This document shows, piece by piece, positions 1 through 8,262 of a stretch of 64,000 nucleotides of DNA. The stretch's first letter is position 1; each line of letters starts with the position of its first letter. The position numbers and the translations under genes were made by a program. The DNA is from Rhizobacter sp. AJA081-3 (GTDB taxonomy: Bacteria > Pseudomonadota > Gammaproteobacteria > Burkholderiales > Burkholderiaceae_C). The notes beneath the pieces are model-generated. The model was not told the origin of the DNA. It saw only the letters and a program-made list of their open reading frames with translations, and searched no databases. The DNA lies in assembly GCF_017795745.1 (NCBI RefSeq), contig NZ_CP059067.1, positions 2,542,001 to 2,606,000 on the forward strand, read 5' to 3'.

Positions 1-382
1 TAGCCTCGCCGTAGATGGCCTTGCCGGCCAGCACCATCTTGAAGCCGTTGTAGTCCTTCGGGTTGTGGCTGCCCGTGACCTGAATGCCGCTGCTGCAGCC
101 GTGCGCACCGCGCGTGGCCGCCACGTAGTACAGCATCGGCGTGGTCACCGCGCCGAGGTCGACCACGTCCAGCCCTGTCGAGGCCAGGCCACGGATCAGG
201 GCGGCGGCCAGGCCGGGGCCGGACAGGCGGCCGTCGCGCCCCACGGCCACGGCCCGCTCGCCTGCGTCGAGGGCCTCGCTGCCGAAGGCCCGCCCCAGGT
301 GTTCCGCGAAGACCTCGTCGATGCTCGCGCCGACCACGCCGCGGATGTCATAGGCCTTGAAGATGCTGGGGTCGACGTGCAT
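1..382 (-). CDS. Phosphomannomutase/phosphoglucomutase, N-terminal part (runs off the window)
   Basis: Reads leftward from ATG at 382 and is still open at base 1, so 127 codons of the N-terminus are visible. The product belongs to the alpha-D-phosphohexomutase family (AlgC/ManB type), which interconverts mannose- or glucose-6-phosphate and the 1-phosphates for exopolysaccharide and LPS precursors in the cytoplasm. Visible family marks are the N-terminal FKAYDIRG segment (residues 8-15), GRDGR (48-52) and the phosphoserine loop TGSHNPKDYNGFK, whose Ser105 would carry the phosphate. The C-terminal sugar-binding domains lie outside the window, so substrate preference cannot be judged. It is divergent from the TauE-like gene. 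Confidence 0.93.
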   Translation of the reverse strand, partial: MHVDPSIFKAYDIRGVVGASIDEVFAEHLGRAFGSEALDAGERAVAVGRDGRLSGPGLAAALIRGLASTGLDVVDLGAVTTPMLYYVAATRGAHGCSSGIQVTGSHNPKDYNGFKMVLAGKAIYGEA

Positions 383-427
383 GGAGGGGTCTGGGTTGAG
401 AATCGGCGCATTGTAGGGAGGCCGCGC

Positions 428-1177
428 CTGGACACGTCACTGCTCGTCATCGCCTTCGGCGCCGCCCTCGCCGGCTTCGTGCAGGGCCTGTCGGGCTTCG
501 GTTTCGGGCTCACGGCGATGGCCGTCTGGGCCTGGGCGCTGGAGCCGCGCCTGGCCGCCGTGCTGGCGGTGCTCGGCGCCTTGACCGGACAGGTGCTGGC
601 CGCCGCGACGGTGCGCCGCGGTTTCGATGCGCAGCGCCTGTGGCCCTTCGTGGCCGGCGGGCTGGCCGGGCTGCCGCTGGGCCTGTGGCTGCTGCCGCGG
701 CTGGACGTGCCGCTGTTCCGCGCCCTGCTCGGCGGCCTGCTGGTCGTCTGGTGCCCGCTGATGCTGATGGCGCCGCACCTGCCGCGCATCCAGCGTGGCG
801 GCCGCCTCGGCGATGCGGCCTCGGGCGTGGCCGGCGGCGTGATGGGCGGGCTGGGCGGCTTCACCGGAGCGATCCCGACGCTGTGGTGCACGCTGCGCGG
901 CTTCGACAAGGACACCCAGCGCGCGATCATCCAGAACTTCAACCTGGCGATGCTGACGGTGACCTTCATCGCCTACCTGGCCGGCGGCATCGTCACGCGC
1001 GACATGCTGCCGATGATCGTGCTGGTGCTGCCGGCCATGCTGGTGCCGGCGCTGATCGGCATGCGCCTGTACATCGGCATCAGCGAGATCGCCTTCCGGC
1101 GCATCGTGCTGTGGCTGCTCACCGCCTCCGGCGTGGCGCTGCTCTCGGCAGCCTTGCCGGTGCTGCTGCGACGCTAG
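428..1177 (+). CDS. TauE/SafE-family sulfite/anion exporter-like membrane permease
   Basis: About 249 residues, strongly hydrophobic, with around eight predicted membrane segments. The N-terminal FVQGLSGFGFGL stretch and a second Gly-rich GGVMGGLGGFTGAIPT segment are the two inverted-repeat motifs typical of the TauE/SafE (DUF81) family, which exports sulfite, sulfoacetate or other organic anions across the inner membrane. The start is uncertain. AGGGAGG at 415-421 sits six bases before an in-frame CTG at 428, and an in-frame GTG at 377 would overlap the divergent mutase gene. The frame stays open further upstream but codes there for shadow sequence of that gene. The substrate cannot be inferred. 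Confidence 0.85.
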   Translation: MDTSLLVIAFGAALAGFVQGLSGFGFGLTAMAVWAWALEPRLAAVLAVLGALTGQVLAAATVRRGFDAQRLWPFVAGGLAGLPLGLWLLPRLDVPLFRALLGGLLVVWCPLMLMAPHLPRIQRGGRLGDAASGVAGGVMGGLGGFTGAIPTLWCTLRGFDKDTQRAIIQNFNLAMLTVTFIAYLAGGIVTRDMLPMIVLVLPAMLVPALIGMRLYIGISEIAFRRIVLWLLTASGVALLSAALPVLLRR

Positions 1178-1184
1178 ACCTTCT

Positions 1185-2699
1185 TCACGCGAAGCGGCCG
1201 TGCAGGAACCAGCCGGCGGCCTCGCGGCCGGGCAGCCGCGCGCGGTAGATCCATACCAGCGCGCCATCGGCGTCCTCGGCGATGAAGTAGTCGCGCTCGG
1301 CCAGGGCGTGGTCCCACCAGCCGGCCTCGATGCGCTCCGGGCCACTCAGCAACTGCAGCGCGCGCCCCGCCAGCAGAGGCTGGGCGGCGCGCTCGGGCAG
1401 CGGCTCGGGCGGCGCGAGCAGCCACACCGGCCGCAACGGCGCGGGCGGCACCACCACCGAGGCGCCGCGCTGGCCCACGCGCGCCGCGTCGACCGGCCGG
1501 GTGGCGCTGGCGCACTCGGGCCGGTGGTCGTGCACGGCCTGCAGGCGCTGCACATGTTCGGCCCCGAGCCGCGCCTGCAGCCGCTCGACCAGCCGCACCA
1601 GGCCTTCGCGCTCGCTCGCGGCGCTGGGGAACAGTTCGCCGCTGGGCGCCTCGCCGGGCACGATCTCGCGCGCCGCCAGGCGCAGCTCGAGCGTGGGCGC
1701 GGGCAGCTGCAACTGCGCCAGCCGCTCGCGCAGCAGCACCTGCAGGTGCGCCGCGTCGCGCGAGGGCTCGGCCAGCGAGACGGACAGCAGGGTCTGCGCC
1801 GGCACCTGCGCATCGCTGCGCCAGCGCGGCTCGTGCTGCATGGCCAGCACGAAGCCGCGCACGAAGGCGTGCTGCGCGGCCAGCCAGGCGGCCAGGCGCG
1901 CCAGCAGCATGCCTGCGGCGTGCAGCACCTGCTCGGTGCTGTCGGCGCGGGCGAACAGCTCCAGCCGGCTCTCGAACTGCGGCGGCAGCACGATCGGCAC
2001 GCGCGGGTCGGCCCGCTCGCCGTAGGCCCGGTCGAGGTCGGCCAGCATCGCCTGCCCGAAGCGCCGCGCCAGGCCGGAGCGCGGCAGCCGGCGCAGGTCG
2101 GCCAGCGTCGCCAGGCCCATGCCCTGCAGCGCCTCCCAGTGCTCGCGCCCGGGGCCGAGCAGCCACACCGGCGTACCGTCGAGCGCGCGCTGCATCTCGG
2201 CAACCTCGCCGGCGTGCACACGGCGCGGCCCGCGTGCCAGCAGCGCGGCGCCCAGCGGCGTGGGCGCGCTGGCGGCGTGCACGCGGTGGCCCAGCGGCGC
2301 GACCGCCGCGCGCAGCCGCTGCAGCAGCCGCGCATGGCCACCGAAGTAGCGCAGGCTGGCGTGCACCTCGAGCAGCACGGTGTCGGCACCGCGCGAGGGG
2401 TCGTGCGCAGGCTGAACGCACACGCTCGGCGTGAAGGCCAGCGCGGCGTGGGCGATGGCCGTCAGCGCGGCCGCGTCACGCGCCGCATCGGCCTGGCCGA
2501 CCAGCAGGTCGGGCGCGAGCGCCAGCGCGGTGGCGCGTTTCTGGCCCGGCTCGACGCCGAGCGCGCGCGCTGCGGCGTTGACCGTGGCGATGTGGTGCGC
2601 ATCGACAAGCGCGAGCGGCGATTGCGCCTGCTCGCCCGCCAGCGTGGCGGCGAACGATTCGAGCGACAGCAGCGGCAGGTGCAGGGCGATCCAGAGCAC
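1185..2699 (-). CDS. imuB: ImuB, Y-family polymerase-like mutagenesis protein
   Basis: 504 residues, the usual ImuB length. The N-terminus (LWIALHLPLLSLESF) and following 330 residues resemble the palm/fingers/little-finger layout of Y-family DNA polymerases. In the characterised family ImuB has lost catalysis and acts as a hub linking ImuA, the beta clamp and the error-prone polymerase DnaE2 during SOS-induced translesion synthesis. It follows imuA by 19 bases, so the two are one transcription unit behind the LexA box at 3462-3481. The usual third member, dnaE2, is not downstream: the next gene is the convergent TauE-like permease, so dnaE2 would have to lie elsewhere in the genome. Confidence 0.9.
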   Translation of the reverse strand: MLWIALHLPLLSLESFAATLAGEQAQSPLALVDAHHIATVNAAARALGVEPGQKRATALALAPDLLVGQADAARDAAALTAIAHAALAFTPSVCVQPAHDPSRGADTVLLEVHASLRYFGGHARLLQRLRAAVAPLGHRVHAASAPTPLGAALLARGPRRVHAGEVAEMQRALDGTPVWLLGPGREHWEALQGMGLATLADLRRLPRSGLARRFGQAMLADLDRAYGERADPRVPIVLPPQFESRLELFARADSTEQVLHAAGMLLARLAAWLAAQHAFVRGFVLAMQHEPRWRSDAQVPAQTLLSVSLAEPSRDAAHLQVLLRERLAQLQLPAPTLELRLAAREIVPGEAPSGELFPSAASEREGLVRLVERLQARLGAEHVQRLQAVHDHRPECASATRPVDAARVGQRGASVVVPPAPLRPVWLLAPPEPLPERAAQPLLAGRALQLLSGPERIEAGWWDHALAERDYFIAEDADGALVWIYRARLPGREAAGWFLHGRFA

Positions 2700-2718
2700 G
2701 GTTCTTGTCCATGCCCGA

Positions 2719-3456
2719 TCAGCCGAGGTCGACGAAGGTGGCCACCGACAGCGCCGGGGCCGGCAGCGTGCGCTCGGGGCGGCGGCGCTGCCGCGCCGCG
2801 TCGGACAGCACCGGCGGCAGCGCCAGCCTGATCGGCGACTCCAGCGGCGGGCCGCGGCGCTTGAGCACGCGCAGCGCCAGCATGTCGGGCCCGTCCGCTC
2901 TCAGTGCCAGGCGCAGCGGCGCGGCGCTCGGCCGCTGCGCGGCGGCCATCTCGCGCAGCACGAAGGCGGCGCCGTCGTGCGCCTGCGCGGCGAGCTGCAG
3001 GCGGCGCAGCCGCTCGGCGCGCAGGCGCGGTGGCAGCCAGGCTACCAGCGCGCCGACATGGCCGCTTCGCAGCGCCTGCTCGAAGGCCCACAGGCTGTCG
3101 CTGCCGGGCACGACGCGGGTGCGCGTCTGCACCACCAGCAGCTGCTCGACGTCCAGGCCGAGCTGCGCGAGCGCCCAGGCCGAGAGCTGCGCCGGCGGGT
3201 CGAACAGCATCACCAGCCGGCCGCCGCGCTGTGCCGCCGCGAGGCTGGGCGCGAGCAGGCGCACCTCGCCCACGCCGGGGTGCGGCAGCAGCAGCTCGGT
3301 GAGCGTGCGGCGCGGCCAGCCGCCACCGGGCAGCTGCGCATCGAGCGCCGCGAAGCCGCTGGCCACGCCGTCGCCGCGCGGGCGGCCGAGCTGGTGGCCG
3401 AGCCACAGCGCAGGATGCAGATCCTGCAAAGCGAGTGCGGCGGGCAAGCGGTCCAT
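2719..3456 (-). CDS. imuA: ImuA, RecA-like translesion synthesis-associated protein
   Basis: 245 residues. The motif GVASGFAALDAQLPGGGWPRRTLTELL and the following RLVMLFDPP/LVVQTRTRV blocks match the ImuA (SulA/RecA-like) family, the first gene of imuA-imuB-dnaE2 cassettes. It is the SOS-regulated accessory factor of ImuB/DnaE2 mutagenesis and probably interacts with RecA. The ATG at 3456 lies only six bases from the edge of a canonical LexA box, leaving no room for a Shine-Dalgarno sequence. Either the mRNA is nearly leaderless or translation starts further in. It overlaps no other gene and is divergent from the MarR-GNAT gene. Confidence 0.9.
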   Translation of the reverse strand: MDRLPAALALQDLHPALWLGHQLGRPRGDGVASGFAALDAQLPGGGWPRRTLTELLLPHPGVGEVRLLAPSLAAAQRGGRLVMLFDPPAQLSAWALAQLGLDVEQLLVVQTRTRVVPGSDSLWAFEQALRSGHVGALVAWLPPRLRAERLRRLQLAAQAHDGAAFVLREMAAAQRPSAAPLRLALRADGPDMLALRVLKRRGPPLESPIRLALPPVLSDAARQRRRPERTLPAPALSVATFVDLG

Positions 3457-3461
3457 TCGAG

Positions 3462-3481
3462 TACTGTACTTTTATACAGTA
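3462..3481. promoter_or_regulatory. LexA (SOS) box upstream of imuA
   Basis: TACTGTACTTTTATACAGTA is a 20-base site with the full CTGT-N8-ACAG consensus and extended symmetry (TACTGT/ACAGTA). It lies immediately before imuA and between the divergent imuA and MarR-GNAT genes, so it should repress imuAB until DNA damage. Effects on the divergent gene are possible but unproven. Confidence 0.93.
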
Positions 3482-3485
3482 TTCA

Positions 3486-3505
3486 GTTCAATACGTGCTT
3501 TGAAC
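3486..3505. promoter_or_regulatory. Inverted repeat, candidate MarR-type operator
   Basis: GTTCAA (3486-3491) and TTGAAC (3500-3505) form perfect six-base half sites separated by eight bases, upstream of the MarR-GNAT gene. Length and spacing fit the sites bound by dimeric MarR-family winged-helix proteins, so autoregulation by the adjacent product is plausible. This is inference from position and symmetry. Confidence 0.45.
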
Positions 3506-3551
3506 ACATACTTGCTTGCCTGAAGCAACTGAATTGCCCAGAATCACCCGC

Positions 3552-4514
3552 ATGACTTCGCCCGCACCGGACGACGCCCGCATCGATGCCGCACGGCGCT
3601 TCGCCCGCTTCTACACCCGCCACATCGGCGCGCTGCACGAAGGACTGCTCGACAGCCCCTTCACGCTGACCGAATCGCGGCTGCTGTGGGAACTCGCCCA
3701 CCGCGAGCACTGCAGCGCCGCGACGCTGGCGCGCGAGCTCGATCTCGATGCGGGTTACCTCAGCCGCCTGCTGCGCGGGCTGAAGGAACGCGGCCTGGTG
3801 CGCAGCACGCGCTCGGCGCAGGACGCGCGCATCGCCGAGCTGAGCCTCAGCGCCGCCGGCCGGCGCGCCTTCGCGCCGCTGGAGCAGCGCTCGCGCACGC
3901 AGATGCAGGCGCTGCTCGCACGGCTCGACGAGGGCCAGCAGCAACAGGTGCTGCGCTCGATGGCGCAGATCGAGCGCGCGCTCGACGGCACCGCAGGCCG
4001 CGCAGCACCGGCCTGTGTGCTGCGCGCCCACCGCCCGGGCGACATGGGCTGGATCATCGCCCGCCACGGCGCCCTCTATGCGCAGGAGTACGGCTTCGAC
4101 GGCCGCTTCGAGGCGCTGGTGGCACGCATCGGCGCCGACTTCCTCGACCGCTTCGATCCAGCGCGCGAAGCCTGCTGGATCGCCGAGCGCGATGGCGTCA
4201 ACGTCGGCTGCGTGGCGCTGGTGCAGGCGCGCGATGAATCAAGCCAGGCCGTCGTCGAGGCGACGGCGCAGTTGCGCCTGCTGCTGGTCGAGCCCGCTGC
4301 GCGCGGCCTCGGCCTGGGCGAGCGGCTGGCGGCCGAGTGCGAGCGCTTCGCGCGCGAACGCGGCTACCGCCGCATCGTGCTGTGGACCAACGCCAACCTG
4401 GCGGCCGCACGCGGCATCTACCGCAAGGCCGGCTACCGGCTCACCGGCAGCGAACACCACCACAGTTTCGGCCAGGACCTGGTCGGCGAGACCTGGGAAC
4501 TGAACCTGGCATGA
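3552..4514 (+). CDS. MarR-family winged-helix / GNAT acetyltransferase fusion protein
   Basis: 320 residues from ATG 3552; an in-frame TTG at 3516 would add 12. Residues roughly 10-145 form a MarR-type winged helix: TLTESRLLWELAHRE, then ATLARELDLDAGYLSRLLRGLKERGLV as the recognition region, then the DARIAELSLSAAGR wing. Residues roughly 155-320 form a GNAT domain with the acetyl-CoA loop LLLVEPAARGLGLGERLAAECERFA and the C-terminal KAGYRLTGSE strand. Such MarR-GNAT fusions are a known architecture in proteobacteria, probably sensing or acetylating a small molecule while controlling transcription; the target is unknown. Its stop overlaps the next start (ATGA), so the YchJ-like gene is translationally coupled. 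Confidence 0.9.
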   Translation: MTSPAPDDARIDAARRFARFYTRHIGALHEGLLDSPFTLTESRLLWELAHREHCSAATLARELDLDAGYLSRLLRGLKERGLVRSTRSAQDARIAELSLSAAGRRAFAPLEQRSRTQMQALLARLDEGQQQQVLRSMAQIERALDGTAGRAAPACVLRAHRPGDMGWIIARHGALYAQEYGFDGRFEALVARIGADFLDRFDPAREACWIAERDGVNVGCVALVQARDESSQAVVEATAQLRLLLVEPAARGLGLGERLAAECERFARERGYRRIVLWTNANLAAARGIYRKAGYRLTGSEHHHSFGQDLVGETWELNLA

Positions 4515-4903
4515 CGACCGCGAACACCCCCTGCCCCTGCGGCACCGGCCAGCCCTACGCCGCTTGCTGCGGCCGCTACCACGCCGGTGCCCTGCACCTG
4601 CAGGTGCCGGACGCCGAACGGCTCATGCGATCACGCTACAGCGCCTACACGATGGGCCTGACGGACTACCTGCTGGCCACCTGGCATGCGAGCACGCGCC
4701 CGGCGGCGCTGGAGCCCGATCCGACGGGGCTGAAATGGCTGGGGCTGGACGTGCGCCAGCACGCGCAGCAGGACGAGGAGCACGCCACCGTGAGCTTCGT
4801 CGCGCGCAGCAAGCTCGGCGGGCGCGCCCACCGCCTGCAGGAGACGAGCCGCTTCGTGCGCGAACTCGGTCGCTGGTACTACGTGGACGGCGACGTGGCC
4901 TGA
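4511..4903 (+). CDS. YchJ-family (UPF0225) SEC-C motif protein
   Basis: 130 residues. The N-terminus CPCGTGQPYAACCG (residues 8-21) is a SEC-C zinc-binding motif, followed by the AERLMRSRYSAYTMGLTDYLLATWH block and the aromatic WYYVDG end that define the YchJ/UPF0225 family of NTF2-like small proteins. No biochemical role is established. The ATG at 4511 overlaps the stop of the MarR-GNAT gene by four bases, which fixes the start and suggests co-expression. It converges on a membrane-protein gene with a nine-base gap. Confidence 0.88.
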   Translation: MTTANTPCPCGTGQPYAACCGRYHAGALHLQVPDAERLMRSRYSAYTMGLTDYLLATWHASTRPAALEPDPTGLKWLGLDVRQHAQQDEEHATVSFVARSKLGGRAHRLQETSRFVRELGRWYYVDGDVA

Positions 4904-4912
4904 AGCAAGGGC

Positions 4913-5455
4913 TCAGGCGAATTCCTGCCGCACGCCGGCCGACATCAGCCGGTGGATGATCCAGCCGAGCAGCGCGCAGGCCACCAGCGTCATCGCCGCG
5001 CCCATCGCGCGCGCCGCCGTGACGAAGCCGCCGAACACGCCCAGTGCCTTCTGCGGCAGCGGCGAGCTGCTCAGCGTGGCGTCGACCACCGACTGCACCA
5101 CCTCGTGCTGGAACCACAGGCCCAGCAGGTTGGCGACGATGGCCAGCACCAGCAGGCCGATGAAGGCGCGGCGCGCCCAGTCCAGGCGCAGCAGCAGGCC
5201 GATCGCCGAGGCCAGCGTGGCCAGCGAGATCACCAGCCCGGCGCCCACCACCCACGGCAGGTAGGCGATCAGCAGCCCGGTGAGCAGCGGCAGCGGGTGC
5301 TGCGCACCGCTGGTCTGCCAGCCCGGCAGCAAAGAGGCCACTGCGGCGTTCTGCACCAGCGCCGAGGCGCTGGCCAGCAGTGCCAGGGCGATGAACACCC
5401 AGGCCACCGTGGTGACGAAGAGGGAGCGGGATCCGACGTTGAAGGTCTGCGGCAT
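4913..5455 (-). CDS. Four-helix inner-membrane protein of unknown function
   Basis: 180 residues from ATG 5455 (MPQTFNVGSRSLFVTTVAWVF). Four hydrophobic segments are visible: about residues 12-34, 57-82, 90-110 and 135-165, with short polar links. The frame is open 72 codons further upstream, but that part is Arg/Pro/Cys-rich and non-hydrophobic, so the internal ATG is preferred. No family motif was recognised. It lies between a convergent YchJ-like gene and the co-oriented oxidoreductase operon, about 160 bases from the latter's last gene. Confidence 0.72.
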   Translation of the reverse strand: MPQTFNVGSRSLFVTTVAWVFIALALLASASALVQNAAVASLLPGWQTSGAQHPLPLLTGLLIAYLPWVVGAGLVISLATLASAIGLLLRLDWARRAFIGLLVLAIVANLLGLWFQHEVVQSVVDATLSSSPLPQKALGVFGGFVTAARAMGAAMTLVACALLGWIIHRLMSAGVRQEFA

Positions 5456-5616
5456 GGTGGTGGCTCCGGGCGCGCGGTGCACTGCACCGTTGCCTGCGAT
5501 TGTGCGAACCGCTGTGTGACAGGACATCCCACACCTGAGCACATCCCCCGTGAGCGCGGGGTGGTGTGTGCGTTCGCCGCCACAGGCGGCCGGGCGGCCG
5601 GCGCCTGCTTCGATCG

Positions 5617-7242
5617 TCAGACCGTCTCGGGCACCATCGTGATGGCGCCGCAGGGGCATTCGGCGGCGCACAGGCCGCAGCCCTTGCAGTAGTCGAGGTT
5701 GAACTCGAAGCGCTGGCCGGGGCCGAGCTTGATGACGGCGTTGTCGGGGCAGACGCCGTAGCAGTTGTCACACTCGAAGCAGTTGCCGCAGCTCAGACAC
5801 CGGCGTGCCTCGAAGAGGGCGTTGCCCTCGTCCAGCCCGCCCTGCACCTCGTCGAAGCTGGTCTGGCGCCGCGCCAGGTCGAGCAGCGGCCGCACCGTCG
5901 CCGGCGCGTCGCTGTAGTACCAGGGGTTGAGCTTGTCGAAGCTCGCGGTCTCGTGCTTGGCCACTTCCGGCACGCCGGCACCGCGCAGCCAGGCGTCGAT
6001 GTGCTTCGCCGCCTTCTTGCCGTGGCCCACTGCCACCGTCACGTTGCGCTCGGCCGGCACCATGTCGCCGCCGGCGAACACGCCCGGCCGGCCGGTCATC
6101 ATGTGCGCGTCGACCTGCACCACGCCGTCGTGGATCGCCAGGCCCGGCACGCCGTCGAGCAGCGAGAGGTCGACGTCCTGGCCGAGTGCGAGCACCAGCG
6201 AATCGGCCTTCAGCGTCTCGAACTCGCCGGTGGGCTGCGCCTTGCCCTCGGCGTCGAGCACCATCTTCTCCACCGTCAGTTCGCCGGCCTCGGCCTGGCG
6301 GATGGTGGAGAGCCACTTGATCGTCACGCCCTCCTGCAGCGCCTCTTCGACCTCGAAGTCGTGCGCAGGCATGCGGTCGCGTGTGCGCCGGTAGACGATC
6401 ACCGCCTCGGTGGCGCCAAGGCGCCGTGCGGTACGGGCCACGTCGATGGCGGTGTTGCCGCCGCCGTAGACGACGACACGGCGGCCGAGCATGGGCTTGT
6501 CTTCGCCTTCCATGCTGCGCAGCACCGACACCGCATCGAGCACGCGCGCCGAGTCGCCGGCCGGGATGAAGGCGCGCTTGGCGATGTGCGCACCGACGGC
6601 CAGGAAGGCGGCGTCGAGCCCTTCCTCGCGCATCGTCGCCTGCAGGTCGGCGACCTTGGTGTCCAGGCGGATCTGCACGCCCATTGCGACAATGCGCGCC
6701 ACCTCGGCGTCGAGCACCTCGCGCGGCAGCCGGTACTTGGGGATGCCGAAACGCATCATGCCGCCGGGTCGCGGGCCGGCCTCGAACACGGTGACGCGGT
6801 GGCCGAGGCGGCGCAGGTGGTAGGCCGCGCTCAGGCCCGAGGGCCCGGCGCCGACGATGCCGACATGGCGGCCCGTCTCGGCCGAGGGTGGCGCGAACTG
6901 CCAGCCTTGCTTCAGCGCCTCGTCGCCGAGGAAGCGCTCGACTGCGTTGATGCCCACCGGCGCGTCGAGCTGGCCGCGGTTGCAGGCGCCCTCGCAGGAG
7001 TGGTAGCAGACGCGGCCCATGATGGCCGGGAACGGGTTGTCGCGCACCAGGTGCCGCCAGGCGGCCTCGTAGTGGCCGGCCTCGGCATGGAACAGCCAGC
7101 CCTGGATGTCCTCGCCGGCCGGGCAGGTCTGGTTGCACGGCGGCAGGCGGTCCACGTAGACCGGCCGGCTCGAGCGCCACGAGCCGGTCTTGTTGGCCAG
7201 CGACGAGCCGACGTCGAGCGTGATCGCGAAGGGCTTGTCCAT
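5617..7242 (-). CDS. GltD-like NAD(P)/FAD oxidoreductase with ferredoxin domain, 2-oxoacid oxidoreductase partner subunit
   Basis: 541 residues. The N-terminal part has Cys clusters CNQTC and CYHSCEGAC (about residues 36-97), like the Fe-S domain of the glutamate synthase small subunit. Next come an FAD-binding GAGPSGLSAAYHLRRLGH motif, a second Rossmann motif VVVYGGGNTAIDVARTARRLG and the GRPGVFAGGD flavin motif. The C-terminus carries a 2x[4Fe-4S] ferredoxin with CLSCGNCFECDNCYGVCP and CKGCGLCAAECPCGA. In this operon it is the likely electron-exchange subunit between the 2-oxoacid oxidoreductase and NAD(P)H or ferredoxin. It starts two bases after the beta-subunit stop and is the last gene of the operon. 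Confidence 0.88.
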   Translation of the reverse strand: MDKPFAITLDVGSSLANKTGSWRSSRPVYVDRLPPCNQTCPAGEDIQGWLFHAEAGHYEAAWRHLVRDNPFPAIMGRVCYHSCEGACNRGQLDAPVGINAVERFLGDEALKQGWQFAPPSAETGRHVGIVGAGPSGLSAAYHLRRLGHRVTVFEAGPRPGGMMRFGIPKYRLPREVLDAEVARIVAMGVQIRLDTKVADLQATMREEGLDAAFLAVGAHIAKRAFIPAGDSARVLDAVSVLRSMEGEDKPMLGRRVVVYGGGNTAIDVARTARRLGATEAVIVYRRTRDRMPAHDFEVEEALQEGVTIKWLSTIRQAEAGELTVEKMVLDAEGKAQPTGEFETLKADSLVLALGQDVDLSLLDGVPGLAIHDGVVQVDAHMMTGRPGVFAGGDMVPAERNVTVAVGHGKKAAKHIDAWLRGAGVPEVAKHETASFDKLNPWYYSDAPATVRPLLDLARRQTSFDEVQGGLDEGNALFEARRCLSCGNCFECDNCYGVCPDNAVIKLGPGQRFEFNLDYCKGCGLCAAECPCGAITMVPETV

Positions 7243-7244
7243 GG

Positions 7245-8252
7245 TCACACGGCCTCCGTGACGGGGTCGAGCAGGCCGTACTGGCGGATGTTGCGGTCGG
7301 CCATCGCCTGCAGGTGCGCGATGACGTCGTCGCGGCGCTGCGGCGCGAACAGGTGGGCGAATCGTTTCTGCGGCCTGAGGTAGTCCTCCACCGACACGCG
7401 GTGGCGGATCTTCGACACCGCCGTGACCTCGCCGTGCTCTGCCTCGAACACCGGGAAGGTGCCCGACTGCTGCGCCAGACGCGCCAGCCGGATGGTGTCG
7501 TGCGAGGCCGAGCCCCAGCCCAGCGGGCACGGCACCAGCACATGCAGGTAGCGTGCGCCGCGCAGCGTCATCGCGTGTTCGACCTTGGCCTCGAGATCGT
7601 GCAGGTCGGCCACCGTCGCCGTGGCCACATAGGGGATGCCGTGCGCCATCGCGATGCGCGGCAGGTTCTTGCCCTGGCCGAACACGTTGCCCGGCTGCAC
7701 GCCCACCGCCGGCGTGGTGGCCGTGCGCGCCGCGGCCGGCGTGGCCGAGGAGCGCTGCACACCGGTGTTCATGTAGGCCTCGTTGTCGTAGCAGATGTAG
7801 AGCACGTCGTCGTTGCGCTCGAACATGCCCGACAGGCAGCCGAAGCCGATGTCGGTGGTGCCGCCGTCGCCGCCCTGCGCGAGCACGCGCACGTCGGAGT
7901 GGCCCTTCACCCGCATCGCCGCGGCAATGCCGGTGGCCACCGCCGCGGTGTTGCCGAACAGCGAGTGGATCCACGGCAACTGCCACGAGGTCTCGGGGTA
8001 CGGCGTCGAGAACACCTCGAGGCAGCCGGTGGCGTTGGCCGCGATGAGCTGGCCATTCGCCGCTCGCATCGCCGCGTCGACCGCGTAGCGCGCCCCCAGC
8101 GCCTCGCCGCATCCCTGGCAGGCGCGGTGGCCGGAGTTGATGGCGTTGCTGCGCTCGGTGCTCGCCTGCACGCTGCGCTGCTCCGGCGCGAGCAGCCGGT
8201 TGCCCACGGTGAAGGTGCCGGTCTGGTAGAACTTGATCGTCTGTGCGGTCAT
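7245..8252 (-). CDS. 2-oxoacid:acceptor oxidoreductase, beta (thiamine diphosphate) subunit
   Basis: 335 residues from ATG 8252 (MTAQTIKFYQTGTF). It carries HRACQGCGEALGARYA near residue 43 and the thiamine-diphosphate/Mg motif GGDGGTTDIGFGCLSG with the downstream YDNEAYMNTGVQ block, both characteristic of PorB/KorB beta subunits of pyruvate or 2-oxoglutarate ferredoxin oxidoreductases. The reaction is oxidative decarboxylation of a 2-oxoacid to acyl-CoA. Its start lies 10 bases after the alpha-subunit stop, and it is followed by the GltD-like gene. The 2-oxoacid substrate cannot be read from the sequence. Confidence 0.9.
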   Translation of the reverse strand: MTAQTIKFYQTGTFTVGNRLLAPEQRSVQASTERSNAINSGHRACQGCGEALGARYAVDAAMRAANGQLIAANATGCLEVFSTPYPETSWQLPWIHSLFGNTAAVATGIAAAMRVKGHSDVRVLAQGGDGGTTDIGFGCLSGMFERNDDVLYICYDNEAYMNTGVQRSSATPAAARTATTPAVGVQPGNVFGQGKNLPRIAMAHGIPYVATATVADLHDLEAKVEHAMTLRGARYLHVLVPCPLGWGSASHDTIRLARLAQQSGTFPVFEAEHGEVTAVSKIRHRVSVEDYLRPQKRFAHLFAPQRRDDVIAHLQAMADRNIRQYGLLDPVTEAV

Positions 8253-8262
8253 GGCCTGGCCC

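Noticed and set aside
437-1345. Long minus-strand open frame opposite the TauE-like gene
   Set aside because: Composition is His/Gln/Ala/Arg-rich shadow sequence typical of the antisense of a GC-rich gene; no motif or ribosome binding site. Similar shadows occur at 1200-2831 plus, 5566-7383 plus, 8233-9543 plus and 11744-13630 plus.
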